From positions 558,001 through 622,000 of the forward strand of contig NZ_FXLN01000004.1 of assembly GCF_900176635.1 (NCBI RefSeq): 64,000 bases of DNA, read 5' to 3'. Shown piece after piece: positions 44,367 to 53,364 of the stretch. The notes beneath the pieces are model-generated. The model ran no database searches, had not been told where the DNA came from, and worked only from the letters and a program-made list of their open reading frames with translations. Position 1 is the first letter of the stretch; every line of letters starts with the position of its first letter. This DNA is from Clostridium merdae. Lineage in GTDB: Bacteria > Bacillota > Clostridia > Oscillospirales > Acutalibacteraceae. The translations under genes were made by a program, and so were the position numbers.

Positions 44367-44390
44367 ACCGGTTTTCAACCGGTTTTTTTT
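44367..44390 (+). terminator. Riboswitch-controlled terminator
   Basis: ACCGGTT and AACCGGT form a 7-bp stem with a TTC loop and a run of eight T, 40 bases before the asd ATG. The CAGTTTGCAG/CTGCAACTG hairpin (about 44311-44338) between aptamer and terminator may take part in the switch. Confidence 0.85.
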
Positions 44391-44429
44391 ATTTTCTATC
44401 CCATTTTCTTACATTAGGAGGAACAACCC

Positions 44430-45509
44430 ATGAAACAGTATAAGGTAGGCATAATTGGAGCAACCGGTATGGTAGGGCAACGATTTGCCACATTATTAGA
44501 AAACCACCCGTGGTTCCAGGTGACCGCGCTGGCCGCAAGTGCCCGTTCTGCGGGGAAAACATACCGCGAAGCCGTGGGAAAACGCTGGCTCATGCCTTCT
44601 CCCATGCCTGAGAAGATGGCGGATATGATTGTACTCAATGCAGAACAAGATGTAGAAAAAGTTGCATCGATGGTCGATTTTGTATTCTGCGCAGTCGATA
44701 TGAAAAAAGAAGAAATCAAAGCTTTGGAAGAAGCTTACGCCAAAGCAGAGTGCCCCGTTGTTTCGAACAACAGCGCACACCGCGGCACAGCCGATGTTCC
44801 CATGGTAGTACCGGAGCTCAACCCTGAGCATACTCAAATTATTGAAGCCCAGAGAAAGCGCCTTGGAACAAAACGTGGTTTTATCGCAGTAAAATCAAAC
44901 TGCTCCTTGCAAAGCTATGTACCTGCACTGCACCCCCTAAAGGATTTTGGCATTACAAAGGTTCTGGCATGCACCTATCAGGCAATTTCCGGTGCTGGTA
45001 AAAACTTTGAGACATGGCCTGAAATGGTAGACAATGTAATCCCTTATATTGGCGGTGAGGAAGAGAAATCCGAACAGGAGCCTATGAAGATTTGGGGACA
45101 CATTGAAGGTGACCAAATTGTAAATGCAACTTCTCCGGCGATTACTGCACAGTGCCTGCGTGTACCCGTTAGTGACGGCCACATTGCCGCCGTATTTGCT
45201 TCCTTTGAAAAAAAGCCGACTTTAGATGAAATTTTAAACCGTTGGAACAATTTTGCCGGTGTACCCCAGCAGCTTGAGCTGCCCAGCGCACCCAAGCAGT
45301 TCCTGCATTATTTTGAAGAAAACGACCGTCCACAAACAAAGCTGGACAGAAACATTGAAGGCGGTATGGCGGTATCCGTTGGTCGCCTTCGTGAAGACAG
45401 CCAGTATGACATTAAGTTTGTATGCCTCTCTCACAATACTCTGCGTGGTGCGGCCGGTGGTGCTGTACTGTTAGGCGAGCTACTTTGTGCACAAGGTTAT
45501 ATGGACTAA
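44430..45509 (+). CDS. asd: Aspartate-semialdehyde dehydrogenase (long, archaeal/fungal type)
   Basis: This enzyme reduces aspartyl phosphate to the semialdehyde, the branch point to lysine, threonine and methionine. The NADP fold opens with IIGATGMVGQRF, and the catalytic Cys158 is in KSNCSLQSY. With 359 residues and the VVPELNPEH, YQAISGAGKNFETWPEM and GGMAVSVGR segments it belongs to the archaeal/fungal-type class rather than the usual bacterial form. AGGAGG precedes the ATG. It is the first gene under the lysine riboswitch. Confidence 0.95.
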   Translation: MKQYKVGIIGATGMVGQRFATLLENHPWFQVTALAASARSAGKTYREAVGKRWLMPSPMPEKMADMIVLNAEQDVEKVASMVDFVFCAVDMKKEEIKALEEAYAKAECPVVSNNSAHRGTADVPMVVPELNPEHTQIIEAQRKRLGTKRGFIAVKSNCSLQSYVPALHPLKDFGITKVLACTYQAISGAGKNFETWPEMVDNVIPYIGGEEEKSEQEPMKIWGHIEGDQIVNATSPAITAQCLRVPVSDGHIAAVFASFEKKPTLDEILNRWNNFAGVPQQLELPSAPKQFLHYFEENDRPQTKLDRNIEGGMAVSVGRLREDSQYDIKFVCLSHNTLRGAAGGAVLLGELLCAQGYMD

Positions 45510-45531
45510 GCCTATTTTTTCTTGATGAAAC

Positions 45532-45558
45532 CTCTTCCCCGCTGCTTGCGGGGAAGAG
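45532..45558 (+). other. GC-rich hairpin between asd and dapA
   Basis: CTCTTCCCCGC and GCGGGGAAGAG form a perfect 11-bp stem with loop TGCTT. Only ACTTTAAC follows, so it is more likely an mRNA stability or attenuation element than a full terminator. Confidence 0.65.
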
Positions 45559-45603
45559 ACTTTAACCTTATGGTATATACTATAATAATAGGAGGTTGCT
45601 ATT

Positions 45604-46491
45604 ATGAAGAAGGCTCCTTTTCTTGGCTCCGGCGTTGCAATTGTAACACCCATGAACCAAGATGGCTCGGTTAATTACGATATGCTGGGTCGTTTAATCG
45701 ATTTTCAAATTGATAATGGAACCGATGCAATTATTTCTTGCGGCACTACGGGCGAATCCGCAACACTTTCACACGAAGAGCATTGCGGTGTTTTGGAGTA
45801 TTCCATTAAAAAGGTTGCTCACCGTGTACCGGTGATTGCAGGTACTGGAAGCAACGATACCGCATATGCAATTGAATTAGCTGTGGAGGCAAAGCGCTTT
45901 GGTGCAGATGCACAGCTCAGCGTTACACCTTACTACAACAAAACTTCTCAGGCAGGTTTAATTCAGCATTTTACCAAAATTGCAGATGCAACCGATTTGC
46001 CTATGATTTTGTATAACGTACCCTCTCGTACCGGCTGTGCCATTCAGCCTGCAACTTACTTCGAACTTTCCAAGCACCCGAATATTGTTGCTACAAAGGA
46101 AGCCAACGGAGATATTTCTTCGGTTGCACAAACGGCTGCACTGTGCGGCGAAAACCTGCACATTTATTCTGGTAACGATGACCAAACTCTGCCGATTCTG
46201 TCTTTGGGCGGTAAGGGTATTATTTCTGTTTTGGCTAATATCTGCCCCGCTGTTATGCACAATATTTGCCAGAGTTTCTTTGACGGAGACTTGGCAAAGA
46301 GCCGTGCTCTTAGCCTTCAATACCTCGATTTAATGAATGCCATGTTTGTAGATGTGAATCCCATTCCGATTAAGGAAGCGGTAAATCTCATTGGCTTTGA
46401 GAGCGGCGAATGCCGTCTCCCCCTTGTTGCAATGAATGATGCCACCCGTGAAAAGATGGTTTCTGTAATGAAAAAGCATGGCCTGATTTAA
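45604..46491 (+). CDS. dapA: 4-Hydroxy-tetrahydrodipicolinate synthase
   Basis: DapA condenses pyruvate with aspartate semialdehyde. The Schiff-base lysine is Lys165 in VATKEANGD. The catalytic Tyr137 lies in ILYNVPSRTG and the GTTGES motif near 48-53 is complete. Its 295 residues are typical. AGGAGG precedes the ATG. In a spore former it also feeds dipicolinic acid synthesis. Confidence 0.97.
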   Translation: MKKAPFLGSGVAIVTPMNQDGSVNYDMLGRLIDFQIDNGTDAIISCGTTGESATLSHEEHCGVLEYSIKKVAHRVPVIAGTGSNDTAYAIELAVEAKRFGADAQLSVTPYYNKTSQAGLIQHFTKIADATDLPMILYNVPSRTGCAIQPATYFELSKHPNIVATKEANGDISSVAQTAALCGENLHIYSGNDDQTLPILSLGGKGIISVLANICPAVMHNICQSFFDGDLAKSRALSLQYLDLMNAMFVDVNPIPIKEAVNLIGFESGECRLPLVAMNDATREKMVSVMKKHGLI

Positions 46492-46530
46492 AAAGGCCAT
46501 TTGTGATTAATTTAAGGATGGAATGATAAA

Positions 46531-47301
46531 ATGACTAGATTTATCATAAGCGGATGCAATGGAAAAATGGGTAATTACATTGCCGCAGGAATAAAAAACC
46601 GCCCCGATTGCATTACGGTTGCGGGTGTTGATGCTTTTGCAGGCGCAGAAAAAGAGTTCCCGGTATTCTCTTCTGCGGCCGACATTAGCTGTGAAGCGGA
46701 TGTTTTGATCGATTTCTCCAATCCTGCTCTTCTCTCTTCTTTGCTGGAGCTGGGGGTTTCTCGCAAAATGCCTATGGTAATTTGCACCACTGGTTTTTCA
46801 AAAGACCAAGTGGCTCAAATTAAAAAAGCCTCTGAAAGCATTCCGATATTTTACTCCGGTAATATGTCCCTTGGGGTTAATTTAATGATTGAATTAGCGA
46901 AAAAGGCTGCGTCTGTTCTTTGGGGTCAGTTCGATGTAGAAATCATTGAAAAACACCACAACCAGAAAGTAGACGCCCCCAGTGGCACTGCGCTTATGAT
47001 TGCGGATGCCATCTCTTCCACAGTAGAAGATGAGCCCCATTATGAATATGACCGGCATTCTCAGCGTAAAAAGAGAAGTAAAACAGAAATTGGTCTTCAT
47101 TCTGTTCGTGGCGGTACGATTGTTGGGGAACACGAGGTTGTGTTTGCAGGCCCAGATGAGATTTTAAGCATTACTCACTCGGCGCAATCCAAAGAGATTT
47201 TTTCAACAGGTTCCATCAATGCCGCTTTGTTCTTAATCGGTAAGTCTGCCGGTATGTACAATATGAGTGACCTGCTGGCCGATCATAAGGAGGAATCTTG
47301 A
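46531..47301 (+). CDS. dapB: 4-Hydroxy-tetrahydrodipicolinate reductase
   Basis: DapB reduces the DapA product to tetrahydrodipicolinate. The N-terminal NAD(P) motif is SGCNGKMG, and the active-site loop EKHHNQKVDAPSGTAL is intact. The GLHSVRGGTIVGEHEV block binds substrate. The 256 residues match family length. Its stop codon shares one base with the ATG of the following ACT-domain gene, so the two are coupled. Confidence 0.97.
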   Translation: MTRFIISGCNGKMGNYIAAGIKNRPDCITVAGVDAFAGAEKEFPVFSSAADISCEADVLIDFSNPALLSSLLELGVSRKMPMVICTTGFSKDQVAQIKKASESIPIFYSGNMSLGVNLMIELAKKAASVLWGQFDVEIIEKHHNQKVDAPSGTALMIADAISSTVEDEPHYEYDRHSQRKKRSKTEIGLHSVRGGTIVGEHEVVFAGPDEILSITHSAQSKEIFSTGSINAALFLIGKSAGMYNMSDLLADHKEES

Positions 47302-47768
47302 TGCCCGGAGCGACGGTTTCTTCGTCAAGTGAAATCACTTTAATCACATTGCAAAACTGCTCGGCAAACATTTCTTTTATTTGCGAATTGTTTGAGAAAA
47401 TTGCGGCGTTAGAAGTAAATATAGATATGATTTCCCTCTCCCCTACGCAAGGTGCTTTTACCTCTCTTTCATTCACCATTGCGGATGAAGATTTGGGCAA
47501 AATGCTTCAATTTACTTCTGAGTTGCAATCCAGACATGAAATAAAAATGATTGTAAGCAGTGGTAACAGCAAAATTACTGTTTGCGACCAACGAATGAAA
47601 AACACCCCCGGTATTGCAGCAGCTGTATTTGCCGCCGCCGCCCGTGTCTCTACTGATGTTCGTATCATTACAACATCAGATGATGAGGTGTCTTTGCTGG
47701 TTACCTTTGCAGATTACCCCGAAACGCTCACTGCAATTGAGCAGGCGATGAGAGAACCGCAAGAATAA
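47301..47768 (+). CDS. Stand-alone tandem ACT-domain protein (aspartokinase regulatory-domain-like)
   Basis: This 155-residue protein contains two ACT-type units (about 10-80 and 85-150) and no kinase domain. The pattern of CSANISFICELFEKIAALEVNID, then TPGIAAAVFAAAARVSTDVRIITTSDDEVSLLV, is like the C-terminal regulatory half of aspartokinase. It may bind lysine or threonine and act as a regulatory subunit or sensor; this is inferred from family and operon. AAGGAGG stands 7 bases before the ATG at 47301. It ends the lysine-riboswitch operon. Confidence 0.8.
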   Translation: MPGATVSSSSEITLITLQNCSANISFICELFEKIAALEVNIDMISLSPTQGAFTSLSFTIADEDLGKMLQFTSELQSRHEIKMIVSSGNSKITVCDQRMKNTPGIAAAVFAAAARVSTDVRIITTSDDEVSLLVTFADYPETLTAIEQAMREPQE

Positions 47769-47786
47769 TTAATGCGTAATAAATTC

Positions 47787-47829
47787 AGCACTCAGTTTAT
47801 CTTTAATCGGATATTCTGGGTGCTTTTTT
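47787..47829 (+). terminator. Terminator of the asd-dap operon
   Basis: AGCACTCAG and CTGGGTGCT pair (one T-G) across a 20-base loop and run into seven T. Confidence 0.75.
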
Positions 47830-47905
47830 CTATTTTAAGATTAAAATTCAATGCTTATAGTTCCTTTCTCTTTTGGGAAAACTGAAGTAAGAGGAGGAAT
47901 GAACT

Positions 47906-48907
47906 TTGAATACAGGCTTTGACGCGGTTTACTATGAGCCCGACTCACTTTTTTACGAACTGGGCCAAATTCTCAAACAAAAATACAACGATTTACCATG
48001 GATTGAAATCGAGAGCCATAACCGAATCCCCGAAATGACAGAAGCGGAAAATAAGGATTTTCCAAAACTAAAACAGCATTTAATTATTGGTATACGAAAA
48101 ACACACAAATATACGCCCAACCATAAAGTGTCTGATTGGCTGGTTCCCTACACCTCATCCGGTTGCAGAGCAATGTGCCTTTACTGCTACTTGGTATGCA
48201 ATTACAATAAATGTTCCTATCTTCGTTTGTTTGTTAACCGAGAACAAATGCTGGATAGGCTTATAAAAAAAGCAGCGGAAGCAATTGAACCGGAAACCTT
48301 TGAAATAGGTAGTAATAGCGATTTGGTGTTAGAAAACACCATTACAGATAATTTGATTTACACCATTGAACGATTTGCCCGTGAGGGCCGCGGGAAGATT
48401 ACATTCCCAACTAAGTTTAATATGGTAGAACCTTTGTTAGGGCTGAATCATCAAGAAAAAGTTATCTTTCGCATGAGCATCAATCCAGATGAAATTATTC
48501 GGCATGTTGAAATTGGAACCTCTCCCCTACAAGACAGAATTCACGCTCTGAATAACATGGCTGAAGCAGGCTACCCAGTGGGTATTCTAATCGCCCCCGT
48601 CATTTTAGTTCCTGAGTGGAAACACCTATATGGAGACTTAATTGAACAGCTCGCAACAGAGCTTAGCCCCAAAGTAACTCAGCACGGATTTTTAGAGATT
48701 ATTTTAATGACTTATAGCTTTGTTCAAAATGCAATTAACACAGAGGCATTCCCCAACGGGTACCCATTGTTTGACAAAGAGATTATGACGGGGCGTGGCC
48801 GCGGCAAATATTGTTATCGCAATGAAATACGTGCAGAGGCAGAGGCCTTTTTACGCGAGAGGCTAGCAAAAGCTTTGCCAGATATGCCAATCCTTTATAT
48901 CTCATGA
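47906..48907 (+). CDS. splB: Spore photoproduct lyase family radical SAM protein
   Basis: The family repairs the thymine dimer (spore photoproduct) on germination. The radical SAM cluster motif is CRAMCLYC (Cys87, Cys91, Cys94), with further cysteines at 98 and 103. The family segments SSGCRAMCLYCYL, TFPTKF and LEIILMTY-like regions are present. Compared from memory with Bacillus SPL, the hydrogen-donor Cys140 position is Ser136 here (EIGSNSD), so chemistry may follow the clostridial variant or differ. The TTG at 47906 follows GGAGG by 8 bases. It is 333 residues, near the family size. Confidence 0.8.
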   Translation: MNTGFDAVYYEPDSLFYELGQILKQKYNDLPWIEIESHNRIPEMTEAENKDFPKLKQHLIIGIRKTHKYTPNHKVSDWLVPYTSSGCRAMCLYCYLVCNYNKCSYLRLFVNREQMLDRLIKKAAEAIEPETFEIGSNSDLVLENTITDNLIYTIERFAREGRGKITFPTKFNMVEPLLGLNHQEKVIFRMSINPDEIIRHVEIGTSPLQDRIHALNNMAEAGYPVGILIAPVILVPEWKHLYGDLIEQLATELSPKVTQHGFLEIILMTYSFVQNAINTEAFPNGYPLFDKEIMTGRGRGKYCYRNEIRAEAEAFLRERLAKALPDMPILYIS

Positions 48908-48939
48908 GCTTACTTCAAAACAATTATTATGGATATAAG

Positions 48940-48970
48940 AAAAGAGCATCGTAAAATACGATGCCCTTTT
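48940..48970. terminator. Bidirectional terminator between splB and the YfhO gene
   Basis: AAAAGAGCATCGTA and TACGATGCCCTTTT pair with one mismatch and an AAA loop, with T-runs in both directions. Confidence 0.8.
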
Positions 48971-48998
48971 CGATTCAAATACTGATACAATCAGGCTC

Positions 48999-51659
48999 TT
49001 AACCAATTGCATATACAATAAGCGGGAACAAGTAAATACCAGCTAACACAATAAAGAATAAAATACGGAAAATCCATATTGCAGGTAATTCAAGTGGTTT
49101 CAGGTACCGATACCCGCCTTTTCTTAAGAACAGCCAGAAGCCCAATAAAGCCAAAGCACCTGCAATGGAAAGGATGATACCCGGCTTTAAACCCTGCGGA
49201 ACAAACGTAAGCTCTACCTTATTTTCTCCTTGCTGAAGAGGAACGGCAAGCATATCGCCAAAAATTTGATATACCTTTGCGGGTTTCCCATTTACCTTCG
49301 CCGTGTACCCTTCATGATAAGAGAGTGGTAACAGCAAGCTGGGTGCTTTCCCCTCTGCCTGTATTGTGCCCGAAATCTGATTCCCAATTTGCTTTAACTG
49401 CAATTTCGGAGCCGATTGGGCAAAGGAATCTAGTGTATCTAAATTCATGCTGAAGATTCCAAAAGACTTTGCATGAAAATCTCGTAGAACAGTAACGCGA
49501 ATATCAACCGCCTCATCAGTAAAGGTACCAAGGTTTAAAAGTCCGTTTTCCTGCTGCGTTGGGTACTGATATGCAACAATTTCATCATTGACGGTAACAC
49601 GTAGGCTTTTATAGGCCGGTTCCATTAAATGATTGGTGACCTGATCAAAGCAATCGAGATATAAGGTTTGCGTTCCATCTACCAAGACGTGGTATTCTAA
49701 GTCGCCGTCCATTTCTGGATTTTCACGTACTAGCTCCATTTGTGAGCCAGTATCGTAAACAAATACATTCGAAGTGGAGGATGGTTCGTATTCCTCGGTA
49801 AGCGATTCATCCGTTCCAAATACACTCGAAAATAAATATTGCTGAATCGAGCGGCGTGTACCATTTGGCAGTTCTTTCAGATTTGAAAGATTATCAGCCT
49901 GAATAACAGTGCCAAACGACATGAGGTCTTTATTTTTCACCAAGGAGTAACGGTCGTTTTGGTAAAGTATTTGGTCATTGGGAGTGGTCTCATATTCTCG
50001 CTGAATGGTATACCGATTTCCCCACAAAGCATCCGTTAGTTCAGTTCCACCGTGGGAGCTTACCTCCATCCAATAAGAGGAATACCCCATTCTCTTTAGC
50101 GTAAACATAAAATCTTCATCTGTAAGTGAAGTATAGTGATTGAGTGTAGGGTAGTTAATTCCACCTAATAAATTTACATCAAAATACTTATGGCCATTTT
50201 TCACTCGGTACATTGAGTTGTCTTGAATCTTATCTTTTAAATCAAAAACAGAATCATAAAATGCGACCGGGTTTGCGGCAGAACCAATAAATACACTGCC
50301 AGAAAAAATGGACTCGCAACAAATAAAAAGAAGCAAAAACAAAGAAAAATACCGTTTCGTTAAATACCGGTGTTGGTATAGATATAGAAGCAGGTAATAG
50401 CAAAGTACCGTTAAGATGGAAAAAAGAAGATAATATAAAACAGCGTTCTGATCAAGCCAGAGTGTTCTTGTATATATACTAAGCTCCCGGTAACGGTAAT
50501 ACAGTAGCAAATATGCCACCAAGGACATGCAAGTAATTAAAAAGATGCCAATGCTAATTCCCGGCCAGTCTTGCCGCTGAAAATGCCGTTCTTCTTTGTT
50601 CAGAACAGAAATTGCCTTCGCTAAAAAGAGTAGCCCTAAAAATGCGGTCATATAACCATAGCGAGCGGGAAAGGCTTGATAACTGCCGGTATGCCACATT
50701 TTATTAATCGGCTCAATAAATAGAGAAATTACCAACAGCACCCACAAAATGAAAAGGCTCCGCATTTTCCTCTGCTGCCAAAAGCTTACTGGGTTTAAAA
50801 TTACCACTGCCGCAAATACGCCGGTACTGCAAAGCAGGATCGGCAGAGTTGTATAAAAGCTTGTAAAGAAAGAACCCGAAGAAATACTTTCTATAATGCC
50901 TACCGTTCTAGCAGATGATAAATACTGAAATAAAGACGGTAGCCACACAACACTAGTGGTGAGCAGCGCCAAAAAGGTAGAAATCCCTAATAAAACAGTG
51001 GGCTGCTTTCTCTCTTCCCTGTTATAAGTAAAATACAGGTATATGGCAAAGGCCAAGATAACAAATATAACCACCATATAGGTTAAATAGAAATTTAAAA
51101 TTATGATGGCGGCTAAGCTTAGCGCATAACAAAGCGGCTTTTTCTGCTCAATTAGCCGGTCAAGACCAATCATTAAAACGGGAAAGACGCCCATTACATC
51201 CAGCCACACCATGTTTTGAAAATATAGCATGCTGTACCCGCCAAAGGCATACATAATCGATAAAGAAAGAATCTGAATGGTACTCAAATTATGAAACCGG
51301 TGCCTTAAGAACAGCGCGGCGGTATAAGAGCAGAACGCCATCTTTAGTAAAACTAAAATGTTGGCGAATAAATACATCTGTTCGGCTGGAACAAGCAAAA
51401 CTAAGAACGTAAATGGGCTTGATACAAAAAAGAAGAAAACGCCCAAAAAGCTCATTGCACCGGCATTCTGTGTGTTTAACAGAAAATCTGCATTGCCTTT
51501 TAAAATGTTTTGAAAATCAAGCAAAAAGGGAATGACCTGCTGCTTCATGTCGCACCAGGCCAACGTTTGATTCTCAAATGGGTACAAATGAAAAAGGAAG
51601 AACACCAACAATGTAAGCAAGGCTGTTGCTAATGGAGCAGGCCAGCAGCGCTGTTTCAT
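48999..51659 (-). CDS. YfhO family membrane protein (glycosyltransferase-like)
   Basis: This very large polytopic protein (886 residues) has about 13 membrane helices in the first 470 residues, a large extracellular region (about 475-830) and C-terminal helices. PFENQTLAWCDMKQQVIPF near the start and the later GSxxNPVAFYDS-type sequence match the YfhO family (PF09586). YfhO is implicated in glycosylation of lipoteichoic acid in Bacillus. GAGGG stands 8 bases before the ATG at 51659. An in-frame ATG at 51695 with AGGTGG would add 12 residues. A GTATCTTCC/GGAAGATAC hairpin (51708-51740) precedes it. Confidence 0.85.
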   Translation of the reverse strand: MKQRCWPAPLATALLTLLVFFLFHLYPFENQTLAWCDMKQQVIPFLLDFQNILKGNADFLLNTQNAGAMSFLGVFFFFVSSPFTFLVLLVPAEQMYLFANILVLLKMAFCSYTAALFLRHRFHNLSTIQILSLSIMYAFGGYSMLYFQNMVWLDVMGVFPVLMIGLDRLIEQKKPLCYALSLAAIIILNFYLTYMVVIFVILAFAIYLYFTYNREERKQPTVLLGISTFLALLTTSVVWLPSLFQYLSSARTVGIIESISSGSFFTSFYTTLPILLCSTGVFAAVVILNPVSFWQQRKMRSLFILWVLLVISLFIEPINKMWHTGSYQAFPARYGYMTAFLGLLFLAKAISVLNKEERHFQRQDWPGISIGIFLITCMSLVAYLLLYYRYRELSIYTRTLWLDQNAVLYYLLFSILTVLCYYLLLYLYQHRYLTKRYFSLFLLLFICCESIFSGSVFIGSAANPVAFYDSVFDLKDKIQDNSMYRVKNGHKYFDVNLLGGINYPTLNHYTSLTDEDFMFTLKRMGYSSYWMEVSSHGGTELTDALWGNRYTIQREYETTPNDQILYQNDRYSLVKNKDLMSFGTVIQADNLSNLKELPNGTRRSIQQYLFSSVFGTDESLTEEYEPSSTSNVFVYDTGSQMELVRENPEMDGDLEYHVLVDGTQTLYLDCFDQVTNHLMEPAYKSLRVTVNDEIVAYQYPTQQENGLLNLGTFTDEAVDIRVTVLRDFHAKSFGIFSMNLDTLDSFAQSAPKLQLKQIGNQISGTIQAEGKAPSLLLPLSYHEGYTAKVNGKPAKVYQIFGDMLAVPLQQGENKVELTFVPQGLKPGIILSIAGALALLGFWLFLRKGGYRYLKPLELPAIWIFRILFFIVLAGIYLFPLIVYAIG

Positions 51660-51774
51660 AGATTCTTCCCTCTCTTTATAAAAATAAATGCTCATTTTTA
51701 CCACCTGGTATCTTCCCCTGTGCTTTACAGAGGAAGATACGGTAAACCGTTGAAATAAAGAGAGAATGTCTCTT

Positions 51775-53001
51775 TTATTTCAGAATGATTTTATGAAATA
51801 CCTTCTTACCCTTTTTAATAATAACATAACCCTTTTCAAAATGTGCCGTGGTGAGCATATGGTCTAACGCAGCAATTTTCTCATCGTCCACAGAGACACC
51901 ACCTTGCTGAATCAGCCTGCGTCCCTCGCCCTTTGAGGGAATGAGGCCAGCCTTTAGCATCACATCTAAAATCGCAATGGAACCGTCCGTCAGGTCAGAT
52001 GAAAGGATTTCAGAGCTTGGCATATTATCAGAGTTTCTGCCGCCGCCAAATAGAGCGCGGGCAGCCTCCTGCGCTTTATTCGCCTCTTCTTCCCCGTGGA
52101 TGAGTTTGGTAACCTCATATGCAAGTACTTCTTTTGCCTGATTCAGTTCGCTGCCCTCCATTGCCTCATATTCCGCTATTTTAGTTAGCGGCAGGAAAGT
52201 CAACAGCTTCATGCAGCGGATGACGTCGGCGTCGTCCACATTGCGCCAATACTGGTAAAAATCGAAAGGAGAGGTCTTTTCTGGGTCAAGCCAAACCGCG
52301 CCGTTTTCTGTTTTTCCCATCTTTTTGCCTTCACTCGTGGTGAGCAGAGTAAAGGTCATGCCGAATACCTCTTTGCTCTTCATACGGCGCAGCAACTCAA
52401 CACCACCGATGATATTGCTCCACTGGTCGTCTCCACCCAACTCCAGAACGCAATTATGGCGCTCGTTAAGCTCTAGAAAGTCGTAGCTTTGCATAATCAT
52501 ATAATTCAGCTCAAAGAAAGACAGGCCTTTCTCCAAACGCTGTTTATAGCATTCCGCGGCAAGCATACGGTTAACAGAAAAGTGTACGCCAACCTTGCGT
52601 AAAAAATCAATATAGTTCAGGTTCAGAAGCCAGTCACCGTTGTTGGCCATAATGGCTTTTCCGTCTGAAAAGTCAATGAGGCGCGACATCTGCTTTTGAA
52701 AGCAAGATATATTGTGGCTAATATCTTCCATAGTCAGCATTTTGCGCATGTCGGTTTTTCCGGAGGGGTCACCAACCATTCCGGTTCCGCCACCAAACAA
52801 AGCAATTGGGGTATGGCCTGCTTTTTGCATATGTGCCATTACCATAATCTGCACAAAGTGCCCTACATGGAGACTATCCGCAGTTGGGTCAAAACCAATA
52901 TAGAATGTTACCTTGTCTTCATTGAGCAGCTTCTTTACCTTTTCTTCATTTGTAATTTGGGCAATCATGCCCCTCGCTTCGAGCTCATCGTAAACTCCCA
53001 T
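51775..53001 (-). CDS. tyrS: Tyrosine-tRNA ligase
   Basis: TyrRS charges tRNA-Tyr. The HIGH-type motif is HVGH (about residue 45), the KMSKS-type motif is KMGKTE, and the C-terminal 65 residues form an S4 RNA-binding domain ([14 protein letters not shown]). Its 408 residues are typical of the bacterial TyrS class. GGAGG with a 10-base spacer precedes the ATG. A T-box leader with a UAC specifier controls it. Confidence 0.97.
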   Translation of the reverse strand: MGVYDELEARGMIAQITNEEKVKKLLNEDKVTFYIGFDPTADSLHVGHFVQIMVMAHMQKAGHTPIALFGGGTGMVGDPSGKTDMRKMLTMEDISHNISCFQKQMSRLIDFSDGKAIMANNGDWLLNLNYIDFLRKVGVHFSVNRMLAAECYKQRLEKGLSFFELNYMIMQSYDFLELNERHNCVLELGGDDQWSNIIGGVELLRRMKSKEVFGMTFTLLTTSEGKKMGKTENGAVWLDPEKTSPFDFYQYWRNVDDADVIRCMKLLTFLPLTKIAEYEAMEGSELNQAKEVLAYEVTKLIHGEEEANKAQEAARALFGGGRNSDNMPSSEILSSDLTDGSIAILDVMLKAGLIPSKGEGRRLIQQGGVSVDDEKIAALDHMLTTAHFEKGYVIIKKGKKVFHKIILK

Positions 53002-53040
53002 TTTATCATTTCCTCCAATTCAGTATGCAGAGGGAAAAGA

Positions 53041-53314
53041 AAAAGCCCCCTGCGATTTTCTTCTGCAGAGGGCGGAAATTCCGCGGTACCACCTCAGTTT
53101 ACCACAGCCTCACGGCAGCGGCCTCACAGGTAAAATCAAATTTACCCAAACGCTGTAACGGGCGCACCCGGGCGAGCCTAACTCCGGCATTGTGCCGCTT
53201 TTTCAGCCCGACGGCTCTGGAATGTATTTCTGGGAATCTTCCGCCCCTGCTTGCACCATCCGCAGGTTCTCTTTGCCGGCCGTTTTCCCGTACTTTTTTC
53301 CTTCTTCGCCATTG
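53041..53314 (-). promoter_or_regulatory. T-box leader (tyrosyl) of tyrS
   Basis: On the minus strand the leader contains the T-box core GGTGGTACCGCGG (about 53095-53083), a stem I with the GGATGGTGCAAGC segment, and a specifier UAC (53226-53224) in GAAATACATT, which matches tRNA-Tyr. The end is the terminator GCCCTCTGC with GCAGGGGGC plus TTTTT. Uncharged tRNA-Tyr should favour the antiterminator and read-through into tyrS. Confidence 0.93.
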
Positions 53315-53320
53315 ATTTGC

Positions 53321-53349
53321 ATTATAACGAATGTTTTTTCCCTTGTCAA
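53321..53349 (-). promoter_or_regulatory. Promoter of the tyrS T-box transcript
   Basis: On the minus strand TTGACA (53349-53344), 17 bases, TATAAT (53326-53321): a perfect sigma-A consensus. It begins 16 bases beyond the recN stop. Confidence 0.9.
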
Positions 53350-53364
53350 GCCCTGCTCAATTAC

